DNA of 64,000 nt, taken from an uncultured Atopobium sp. (GTDB taxonomy: Bacteria; Actinomycetota; Coriobacteriia; Coriobacteriales; Atopobiaceae). Below the pieces are notes generated by a model, which was given only the letters and a program-made list of their open reading frames with translations, did no database searches and was not told the origin of the DNA. Of this stretch, positions 50,060 to 56,815 are shown in pieces. The stretch is taken from contig CALKTD010000009.1 in assembly GCA_937997345.1 (NCBI GenBank), forward strand, positions 1-64,000. The letters run 5' to 3'. Within the stretch, counting starts at the first letter, position 1, and every line of letters begins with the position of its first letter. A program made the position numbers and the translations under genes.

Positions 50060-50980
50060 ATGCGCGTAGTCTTTATGGGAACTCCAGATTTTGCTGTTCC
50101 ATCGCTCAAAAAACTTGCCCATGACCACCAGGTTGCTCTAGTCATTACAAGGCCAGATGCCGTTCGCGGTCGTGGTAAAACGCTTGAGCCGTCTCCCGTA
50201 AAAGAGTGCGCACAAAAGCTTGGTCTGCCCGTTCTTGAGGCAAATCGCATGACTCCAGAAGTAATTTCTGCTATGCAAGAGGTACAACCAGAGGCACTCT
50301 GTGTGGTTGCTTTTGGCTGTATTTTGCCGGATGAAGTTATCTCTCTTGCACCTTATGGTGCTCTGAATGTACACGCGTCGCTGCTGCCTCGCTGGCGAGG
50401 AGCTGCTCCAATTCAGCGTGCCATCCTTGCGGGTGACGTTGTCGCTGGCGTTTCTATCATGAAAATTGCTCATGAACTTGACGCAGGAGATTGGTGCAAG
50501 CAAGCATCGTGTGAGGTTGGCTCCAAAAATACTGAGCAGCTCACTGACGCTCTAGCACATTTGGGCGCTGATGCTCTGTCTGAGGCTCTGTCTGAGCTCA
50601 AGGAAGGCTCTCTTGAGTGGCAGGTACAAGATGAGCGAGAAGTAACGTTTGCTCCTAAAGTTACCAAGCAAGAAATGAAGCTTGCTCCAGAAGATTCAGC
50701 CCAGGTAAACGCGTTAAGGGTTCAGGCTTCGTCTGATACCGCTCCTGCTCGCGTGTCTGTTGGAGGCAGGTTTCTTCGCGTTCTGTCCGCTCAGCTAGCT
50801 CCAAATGAAGTTTCTGTTGCTCAAGGTCAGGTTGCTTTTCAAGACCATAGGTTGTTCCTTGGCTGTGCTGAAGGAATCCTTGAGCTTCTAGAGGTGCGTC
50901 CAGATGGCAAGCGCTCTATGGATGCAAAATCATTTGCCACAGGACTTCAGAAGTCCCAGATGACCTGGCAGAAGCTGTAA
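50060..50980 (+). CDS. fmt: Methionyl-tRNA formyltransferase
   Basis: A 306-aa enzyme that formylates initiator Met-tRNA using 10-formyl-tetrahydrofolate. The N-terminal Rossmann-type domain has VVFMGTPDFAVPSL, the folate/catalytic segment is NVHASLLPRWRGAAPIQRAIL with the conserved Asn and His, and the third catalytic residue lies in HELDAGD. The C-terminal OB-like domain runs from about 205. The gene starts 8 bases after def with TAGGAG upstream, and rsmB starts 2 bases after its stop. Confidence 0.96.
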   Translation: MRVVFMGTPDFAVPSLKKLAHDHQVALVITRPDAVRGRGKTLEPSPVKECAQKLGLPVLEANRMTPEVISAMQEVQPEALCVVAFGCILPDEVISLAPYGALNVHASLLPRWRGAAPIQRAILAGDVVAGVSIMKIAHELDAGDWCKQASCEVGSKNTEQLTDALAHLGADALSEALSELKEGSLEWQVQDEREVTFAPKVTKQEMKLAPEDSAQVNALRVQASSDTAPARVSVGGRFLRVLSAQLAPNEVSVAQGQVAFQDHRLFLGCAEGILELLEVRPDGKRSMDAKSFATGLQKSQMTWQKL

Positions 50981-50982
50981 TA

Positions 50983-52374
50983 ATGGCTACGCTTACTCCT
51001 GCCCGAAGAGTGGCTTATCAGGCATTTTTTGAGTGCCGACGTAACAACCTACGTATTCGTGATTACTTACGGGAGTCAAAAGACTTCTCGGAGCTTTCTG
51101 TACAAGATAAAGCTTTTGCTACCCGTCTTGCACTGGGGGCAACGCTTACCAAAGGTAAGCTTGATGAGGCTTTGAAGAACCATCTTAAGTCAGGTATTCA
51201 CCTAGAGCCAAAGGTACAGGATGCCCTCCGTATTGCTGTATTTGAGGTTTTATATTTAGAGACTAGACGTGACGCTGCTATCAGCCAAGGTGTTGAGCTG
51301 GTAAAGTCTGTCTCAAAGCGATCTTCTGGCCTTGCAAATGCTGTGCTTAGAAAAATTTCTGAAAAAGAAGCTCAGCTGACGCGTGCAAAAAATTCCAAAA
51401 CACCTTCAGAGTTTTCGTGGGCGTCAGGCATTCCTGAGTGGGTTTGCTTGGAGATTATTGAGTCGCTTGGAGAATCTGCCGCTCAAAAGCTCATTCTTAA
51501 TTTAAAGAACCCAGCTCCTGTGTATGTTCTACAAAGAAATGTATCAGAGCAACAAGTGAAGAGCGACTCTTTAGAGCTACAACAAACAGTTCTGCCAGAT
51601 GTGTATGAGGTAAAAAACCCTGCTCAACTTAACGTTGATACATATGTAAAGAAAGTCCAGCTTGTTCCTGCAGATTTAGCTTCTCAACTTGTGGCCCTTC
51701 TCGCGGCATCTTATGTAGACCAAGATATGCTTGAAGTTGGACAGGGTAGAGGAACCAAATCCTTGTTGCTTTCTCATGCATTTGAGGTGCTTGATAAAGA
51801 GAATACCCACATAACCGCTGTTGAGCTTGTAAAAGGAAAGTCTCACGTTTCAAAAAGAAGATTGAAAACTGCTGGCCTTTCAGATCAGGTTACATCACTC
51901 ACGTTTGACGCTACACAGTTTGCGTCACCAGAGGTTTCAGAGGAGCTTAATCAGAGCTTTGACGTGGTATTTATTGACGCTCCCTGTTCTGGTTTGGGCA
52001 CCCTTCGTCGCCATCCAGAGATTGCGTGGAATCTGTCACCAGAAAGTCTGTATGACGGAGGAGAGCTTACCGCTTTACAGACCAAACTCTTGCAGAGCTG
52101 CGGTAGTCGTGTAGAGATTGGTGGCTATTTAGTCTATGCAACGTGTTCTCTCTCAAATTCAGAGAATCAGCAGGTTATAGAAGATTTTCTTGCAAGTTCA
52201 GAGGGCACTCATTTTGAGGTGCAAAGTCTTTTTGAGTGTCCCGCACGTGTATGCTTAACGTCAGAAGCGCAAGAGTTTCTCGATACGTGCATTACCCCAG
52301 AGGGATTTTTGCAGACAGCTTTTGCGTCCGCTGATTGTGATGCTCATTTTATGGCGGTACTCAAGCGTAAATAA
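50983..52374 (+). CDS. rsmB: 16S rRNA m5C967 methyltransferase RsmB
   Basis: A 463-aa SAM-dependent rRNA methyltransferase. An N-terminal NusB-like helical domain (about 1-140, ARRVAYQAFFECRR) is followed by the Rossmann domain. The SAM-binding loop is MLEVGQGRGTKS (more often DxCAAPGGK, so this one is divergent), and the two catalytic cysteines lie in IDAPCSGLGTLRRHPE and YATCSLSNSENQ. It is the last gene of the priA-def-fmt-rsmB run and ends at an intrinsic terminator. The altered SAM loop is unusual, but the rest of the site is intact. Confidence 0.93.
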   Translation: MATLTPARRVAYQAFFECRRNNLRIRDYLRESKDFSELSVQDKAFATRLALGATLTKGKLDEALKNHLKSGIHLEPKVQDALRIAVFEVLYLETRRDAAISQGVELVKSVSKRSSGLANAVLRKISEKEAQLTRAKNSKTPSEFSWASGIPEWVCLEIIESLGESAAQKLILNLKNPAPVYVLQRNVSEQQVKSDSLELQQTVLPDVYEVKNPAQLNVDTYVKKVQLVPADLASQLVALLAASYVDQDMLEVGQGRGTKSLLLSHAFEVLDKENTHITAVELVKGKSHVSKRRLKTAGLSDQVTSLTFDATQFASPEVSEELNQSFDVVFIDAPCSGLGTLRRHPEIAWNLSPESLYDGGELTALQTKLLQSCGSRVEIGGYLVYATCSLSNSENQQVIEDFLASSEGTHFEVQSLFECPARVCLTSEAQEFLDTCITPEGFLQTAFASADCDAHFMAVLKRK

Positions 52375-52376
52375 AA

Positions 52377-52406
52377 AAGCTCTTGTTTGTTGTACAACAA
52401 GAGCTT
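52377..52406. terminator. Terminator after rsmB
   Basis: AAGCTCTTGTT (52377-52387) pairs with AACAAGAGCTT (52396-52406), preceded by an A run. A second, weaker inverted repeat (CTAAAAC 52438-52444, GTTTTAG 52452-52458) lies near the end of the convergent fmdB gene. Confidence 0.82.
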
Positions 52407-52467
52407 CAGAGGTGTTGTTGATGAACGTGCGGAGCATCTAAAACGTCTAGTGTTTTAGAGCGCAGGA

Positions 52468-52653
52468 TTACTTTCCCTTGCTGTCAGTGTTATAGAAACC
52501 GCTGCCCTTAAAGACAATAGTTGAGGTGTTATACACGCGCTCAGTCTCATGTCCACATTTTGGGCACTGAGGAGCTTTAATCTTCAGGCTCATTGGGCGC
52601 TCAATTTCAAAGGTATTGTCGCAGTGTGTGCAATGATAGCTATAGCGTGCCAT
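52468..52653 (-). CDS. FmdB-family zinc-ribbon protein
   Basis: A 61-aa putative regulatory protein of the FmdB family. A zinc ribbon is formed by YHCTHCDNTFE and CPKCGHE, followed by the usual Gly/Ser/Phe-rich tail (FKGSGFYNTD). Function is not established; the founding name comes from a methylotroph gene near an amide-inducible porin. It is monocistronic. The ATG at 52653 follows GGAGG. Confidence 0.9.
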   Translation of the reverse strand: MARYSYHCTHCDNTFEIERPMSLKIKAPQCPKCGHETERVYNTSTIVFKGSGFYNTDSKGK

Positions 52654-52752
52654 GCTTCCTCCATGAAAACAATTTATAAACGTGAGATACTTTACCCTAC
52701 TTAGAGTAGATATTTCACGATTGCAACTAATAAGTTTGTTTACGGAGGCATT

Positions 52753-54117
52753 ATGCAGGTGACCGGTGCAATTTTTGATTGCGATGGAACTCTTGTTGAT
52801 TCAATGCGCGTTTGGCACAACGTTTTTGGCGCTGTTCTTCCTAAATACGGTAAGACTGTTGATGCAGCATTTTTTAATCGTGTTGAGGCTGTTTCACTTA
52901 TGGATGGTTGCAAATTATGTGTGGATCATCTGGGGCTTCCTGTCACTGCAGAAACTTTGTATGAAGAGTTCTGCGCATATGTAACAGAGCAATACCAGAA
53001 CCACGTTTCAAGTATTCCTGGGGCAAAGAAATTTTTGCAAGAACTTCACGACGCAGGAATTCCTCTAGCCGTTGCTTCGTCAACACCTGTGCGAGAAGTT
53101 CGTGCGGCCCTGGCAGCTCAAGGTATTGAACACCTCTTTAAAACAGTGGTCTCAACGGAAGATGTTGGGGGAGTAGACAAGGTTGAACCTGACGTTTATC
53201 TTGAAGCTCTCCGTCGTCTTGGCACAGACAAGGCAACTACTTGGGTCTTTGAAGATGCTCCGTTTGGCGCACAGACAGCTCAAAATGCGGGCTTTCCTGT
53301 GGTAGCGCTTTACAACGATCATGACGACCGCGACCCCGTCTTTATGCGCGAGCACTCTAACATCTTTGCCCACACCTACGGCGAGATGTCACTTCTGCGT
53401 CTTCAGGACTACGAGCGTCCCCTGACCGCAGCGCCTTCTGGCGAGAAACCCCTTGAGGTCCTTGTTGTGGGCGGATCTCCAGAGACGGTCTCGCACACGA
53501 CGCTGTCTACCTGCGCCCAAAGCGCTGACTACCTAATAGCAGTTGACCACGGCGCAGACGCCTGTCACGCTGCCGGTGTGGTCCCACAGCTTGCGCTTGG
53601 AGACTTTGACTCAACTACGCCAGAAACCGTGGCTTGGCTCAAAGAGCAGCAGGTGCCTTGTATGAAATTTAATGCGGACAAGTACGATACAGACCTGGCT
53701 CTTGCTCTAAAGTCTGCCGAATACGAGGCAATTCGTAGAGATAGCAAGCTCTCTCTTACGGTTGTCTCCACATCTGGCGGCCACCTTGATCACCAGCTTG
53801 TAGTGCTTGGTCTTCTCGCCACATGGGCAAAGACGGGCAAGGCAAACGTTCGAGTTATTGAAAATGACTTTGAGATGCGCTTTTTAGCTGCAGGTCAGGT
53901 TGATTCTTGGCAGCTAAACGCAACTGATGCAGGTAAGAAGATTTCTCTTGTGGCTTTGTCAGAGGGGTGCGAGGTTTCTGAGGCTGGCATGAAGTGGAAT
54001 CTTGATCATCAAAAGTTCACTTTGCTGGGAGATGACGGTATTTCAAATATCGTTGAATCAGACAACGCTTGGGTAAGGTGCGAGAAGGGCTGTCTTTTGG
54101 TGCAGCTGTGGAACTAA
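52753..54117 (+). CDS. HAD phosphatase - thiamine pyrophosphokinase fusion
   Basis: A 454-aa two-domain protein. Residues 1 to about 222 are a HAD subfamily IA phosphatase (motif I AIFDCDGTLVDS, motif II AVASSTP, motif IV VFEDAPFGAQTAQNAG). Residues about 232-454 are a thiamine pyrophosphokinase: ADYLIAVDHGADACHAAG, LALGDFDS, KYDTDLALAL, SGGHLDHQL, and GMKWNLDHQKF followed by SNIV. The kinase makes thiamine diphosphate from thiamine and ATP. The phosphatase could dephosphorylate thiamine monophosphate or be unrelated in function. The linker (APSGEKPLEV, about 227-236) contains a copy of the dispersed word (53440-53447). There is a single frame with no sign of a sequencing join. GGAGG precedes the ATG. 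No TPP riboswitch is seen. Confidence 0.88.
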   Translation: MQVTGAIFDCDGTLVDSMRVWHNVFGAVLPKYGKTVDAAFFNRVEAVSLMDGCKLCVDHLGLPVTAETLYEEFCAYVTEQYQNHVSSIPGAKKFLQELHDAGIPLAVASSTPVREVRAALAAQGIEHLFKTVVSTEDVGGVDKVEPDVYLEALRRLGTDKATTWVFEDAPFGAQTAQNAGFPVVALYNDHDDRDPVFMREHSNIFAHTYGEMSLLRLQDYERPLTAAPSGEKPLEVLVVGGSPETVSHTTLSTCAQSADYLIAVDHGADACHAAGVVPQLALGDFDSTTPETVAWLKEQQVPCMKFNADKYDTDLALALKSAEYEAIRRDSKLSLTVVSTSGGHLDHQLVVLGLLATWAKTGKANVRVIENDFEMRFLAAGQVDSWQLNATDAGKKISLVALSEGCEVSEAGMKWNLDHQKFTLLGDDGISNIVESDNAWVRCEKGCLLVQLWN

Positions 54118-54134
54118 GACGTTCATCGGGTCGC

Positions 54135-54167
54135 GTTGGGGCTGCGTTTGAGTCACAAAGCCCCAAC
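54135..54167. repeat. Inverted repeat downstream of HAD-TPK gene
   Basis: GTTGGGGCT (54135-54143) and AGCCCCAAC (54159-54167) form a 9-bp stem around a 15-nt loop, followed by a partial third copy (AGCTCCAAC, about 54179). There is no T tract, so it is not a standard terminator; it may stabilise the mRNA end. Confidence 0.6.
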
Positions 54168-54225
54168 AAGTGATGCTAAGCTCCAACGGGCTATATTTTG
54201 TTTCCAACAGATATGTGAGCTAAGA

Positions 54226-54251
54226 AAAAAGGTCGCCGTAGCGACCTTTTT
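54226..54251. terminator. Bidirectional terminator next to rpmB
   Basis: AAAAAGGTCGC (54226-54236), loop CGTA, GCGACCTTTTT (54241-54251). Serves rpmB on minus and, with its T run, the HAD-TPK gene on plus. Confidence 0.92.
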
Positions 54252-54279
54252 AAGTGTGAGGTAAGACAAACTGAGTTGC

Positions 54280-54468
54280 TTAGTTGCGAGCAATCTTGCC
54301 GGACTTGAGGCAACGGGAGCAAACATTCATCTTCTTGCGCTGGCCATCGACAACGACAGTAACACGCTGGATGTTTGGCTTAAAGGTGCGGGCCACAGTA
54401 CGGTGAGAGTGGGAGATGGAGCGACCGGCAACGGCGTGCTTACCGCAGAAATCACAGACCTTCGACAT
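54280..54468 (-). CDS. rpmB: 50S ribosomal protein L28
   Basis: A 62-aa ribosomal protein. It keeps the zinc-binding cysteines (CDFCGK near the N-terminus and CSRCLK near the C-terminus), so this is the C-plus form. Core segments are ISHSHRTVARTFKPNIQRV. The start at 54468 (MSKVCDFCG) follows GGAGG; a longer frame to 54555 runs through the promoter and is rejected. A 7-bp hairpin TAGGCGC/GCGCCTA (54488-54506) lies in the leader. The promoter contains a palindrome (see 54528-54555). Confidence 0.96.
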   Translation of the reverse strand: MSKVCDFCGKHAVAGRSISHSHRTVARTFKPNIQRVTVVVDGQRKKMNVCSRCLKSGKIARN

Positions 54469-54527
54469 GAGTAAGACCTCCATAGGATAGGCGCCCTCTG
54501 CGCCTAAAATTTCCAAATAGCCGAATA

Positions 54528-54555
54528 AATATAGCACAATATATTGTGTTGTCAA
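54528..54555 (-). promoter_or_regulatory. rpmB promoter with palindrome in the spacer
   Basis: On the minus strand a perfect -35 TTGACA (54550-54555), a 16-bp spacer and TATATT (54528-54533). Almost the whole spacer is the perfect 14-bp palindrome CACAATATATTGTG (54535-54548). A protein bound there would block RNA polymerase. The 16-mer agrees at 15 positions with the NrdR-box consensus as I remember it, but NrdR boxes normally occur in pairs and no clear second box is seen. Confidence 0.7.
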
Positions 54556-54688
54556 AGCATGAATATAACATTCACAATTAGATAGCTTTTAGACAGCTTT
54601 TGAATGTTTTTCATTTATTACACCAAGATTAAATAACAAGAAAAAGATTTGTCAATTGCAAGGTTATCAACTTGTATATATAAGCCGC

Positions 54689-54718
54689 TTCAATAATAAA
54701 TGTGCTCTGCGGTATACT
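54689..54718 (+). promoter_or_regulatory. Candidate promoter of the Asp23-fakA-recG run
   Basis: TTCAAT (54689-54694), an 18-bp spacer and TATACT (54713-54718), 45 bases before the Asp23-family start codon. Moderate match only. Confidence 0.4.
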
Positions 54719-54762
54719 AAATAACAATGACTAACCTTGGTTCTTGCGAGAGGAGTTATGTA

Positions 54763-55110
54763 ATGACTACCGCTGTTCCCGGAACACTAAGAGTTTCTAA
54801 TGATTGCCTTGCTGACCTTGCAGGCTATGCAGCTATGGAATGCTATGGCGTTGTTGGCATGGCAGAGATTGATGAGGCAGCAGGTGTTGCTCGTCTTCTT
54901 CCAACCTACCGACTTCGTAAGGGTATTGATGTGACCCCAACTCCTAAGGGAGTTCAGGTTGACCTTCACATTGTTGTTGAGCAGGGCGTTAACATGGCGT
55001 CTGTTGTCGACAATCTTGAGAGCTCAGTAAAGTTTTTGCTTAAGCAAATTGCAGAGCTTTCATGTGTTGATGTAACTGTACATATCGAGGCCATGCGTAA
55101 TTCTCGCTAA
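54763..55110 (+). CDS. Asp23/Gls24-family protein (YloU type)
   Basis: A 115-aa DUF322 protein. The core VSNDCLADLAGYAAMECYGVVGM and the beta-rich VQVDLHIVVEQGVNM match the Asp23/Gls24 family. In Firmicutes and related bacteria a single such gene precedes fakA (YloU-YloV), as here. Members have been linked to envelope stress and to fatty-acid kinase function. The start at 54763 follows GAGGAG; the longer frame from 54727 is rejected because it would bypass this ribosome site. fakA begins 37 bases later. Confidence 0.88.
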   Translation: MTTAVPGTLRVSNDCLADLAGYAAMECYGVVGMAEIDEAAGVARLLPTYRLRKGIDVTPTPKGVQVDLHIVVEQGVNMASVVDNLESSVKFLLKQIAELSCVDVTVHIEAMRNSR

Positions 55111-55147
55111 GCTTTTTGCTTCAAATGAGTAGGAACTGAGGTCTAAC

Positions 55148-56812
55148 GTGATTTCAAATGTCATTCGTACATGCTTCCCTGTAGCAGCTCTTGCTGTTGC
55201 AGACAAAGCAGAAGAGATCAACAAGCTCAACGTTTTCCCTGTACCAGATGGAGACACCGGCACTAACATGTCCCTTACCCTGGGCACCGTTGTTCGTGAG
55301 GTTCAAGATCTTCCTCAAGATGCAAGTATGCAAGATATTGCAAAGGCAATCACCCACGGCTCTTTGATGGGTGCTCGTGGTAACTCTGGTGTTATTACGT
55401 CTCAGATTCTTCGTGGTATTGCCGAGGGCCTGTGTGACGTTAAAAATCCTGAGGCAGTAACTCTAAAGGATATCGCTCACGCATTCCGTCGCGGTAAAGA
55501 AATTGCTTTTAAGGCTGTTAGAAAGCCTGTTGAGGGTACTATTCTTACCGTCCTTAAAGACGTTTCTGCTAAGGCAGATTCTCTTGAGAAGTCTCAGCTT
55601 ACCCCAGTTGAGATCTTGGATGCTCTGGTTGTTGAGGCATATGAGTCCGTTGCTCGCACTCCTGAGCTTCTTCCTGTTCTTAAAGAAAATGGAGTTGTTG
55701 ACTCTGGTGCATTTGGTTTTGCAATCTTCCTTGAGGGCTTTGTAAACGCTGTTACCGGCAAGACTGAGACTACTGATTTTCAGACAACCGTTTCTGTTTC
55801 TGACGCTAAGGCTGCTACCAGCGCAAAGGTTGAGATTGAACTCAACGATGACTGGGAGGGTTCTGAGTATCGTTACTGCAACGAGTTCCTCTTTAAGGCA
55901 GATAGCCCAGACTTTGACGAGGAAGCAGCTCTGAACTTCCTGGCAACCATGGGTGACTGTGAGCTTCTTGTTGGCGCAAATCCAGACTACAAGATTCACG
56001 TTCACTCAAATACTCCTAACAAGGTTCTTGAGTACATGCTTCAATACGGCCAGATTTTTGAGGTCTTCATTCACAACATGGACCTTGAGGCTAAGGAGCG
56101 TACCGAGAAGATCGCGGAAGATAAGAAGGCTGCAGCTGCACCTAGAAAAGAGCTTGGCTTTGTTGCCGTAACCGCTGGTTCTGGTGCCGCATCAATCTTG
56201 AAGTCTCTTGGCGTGGACGTTGTTGTTTCTGGTGGTCAGACCATGAATCCTTCGACTGCAGACATTCTTGCTGCAATTGAAGAAGCCAATGCAGACCAGG
56301 TCATTGTTATGCCAAACAACTCCAACATTCGTATGGCAGCAGAGGCTGCTGCAAGCGCATGCGAGGATGTTAAGGTTGCCGTTATTCCAACCAAGTCTGT
56401 TCTTCAAGCATTTGCTGCAATGTTTGTTGTTGCAGATGGCATTCCTTTTGAAGAGCTCGTTGAAGAGATGACTGATGCCATTTCTGGCGTTCGCTACGGC
56501 GAGGTAACCACTGCAGTCCGTGATTCTTCTACAGCTGACGGCACTCCTATTCACGATGGCGATGTCATGGGTATTCAGGGTGGTTCTATTGATGTTGTCG
56601 GCTCTGATGTCATGAAGGTCACGCTTGACCTTATTGCCAAGATGCAAGAGGAGGAAGAGGGCGACAACCTCACCATTCTTGCAGGTGAAGACTTCTCTGA
56701 CGAACAGCTTGATCTTCTCGCCAGCAGAGTTGAGGACGCCTATCCAGACCTTGAAGTTGATGCTCAGCGAGGCGAGCAGCCACTCTATCCAGTCATCTTC
56801 TCTATTGAGTAG
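55148..56812 (+). CDS. fakA: Fatty acid kinase ATP-binding subunit FakA (DAK2/DegV-like)
   Basis: A 554-aa YloV-type protein. The N-terminal DAK2 domain has the metal/ATP motif NVFPVPDGDTGTNMSLTL and ITHGSLMGARGNSGVITSQILRG. The central region and C-terminal domain follow (VVSGGQTMNPSTADIL, VIVMPNNSNIRMAAEAAA). With a fatty-acid-binding FakB (DegV) partner it phosphorylates exogenous fatty acids to acyl phosphate, the substrate of the PlsX/PlsY pathway; plsX is encoded at 61.8 kb. The start is GTG at 55148 after TGAGGT. recG begins 3 bases after the stop. The dispersed word at 56715 encodes D-L-L-A. Confidence 0.93.
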   Translation: MISNVIRTCFPVAALAVADKAEEINKLNVFPVPDGDTGTNMSLTLGTVVREVQDLPQDASMQDIAKAITHGSLMGARGNSGVITSQILRGIAEGLCDVKNPEAVTLKDIAHAFRRGKEIAFKAVRKPVEGTILTVLKDVSAKADSLEKSQLTPVEILDALVVEAYESVARTPELLPVLKENGVVDSGAFGFAIFLEGFVNAVTGKTETTDFQTTVSVSDAKAATSAKVEIELNDDWEGSEYRYCNEFLFKADSPDFDEEAALNFLATMGDCELLVGANPDYKIHVHSNTPNKVLEYMLQYGQIFEVFIHNMDLEAKERTEKIAEDKKAAAAPRKELGFVAVTAGSGAASILKSLGVDVVVSGGQTMNPSTADILAAIEEANADQVIVMPNNSNIRMAAEAAASACEDVKVAVIPTKSVLQAFAAMFVVADGIPFEELVEEMTDAISGVRYGEVTTAVRDSSTADGTPIHDGDVMGIQGGSIDVVGSDVMKVTLDLIAKMQEEEEGDNLTILAGEDFSDEQLDLLASRVEDAYPDLEVDAQRGEQPLYPVIFSIE

Positions 56813-56815
56813 GAA

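Noticed and set aside
52600..52760. TPP riboswitch before the HAD-TPK gene
   Set aside because: The leader is about 100 bases and lacks the conserved CUGAGA and related thi-box elements.
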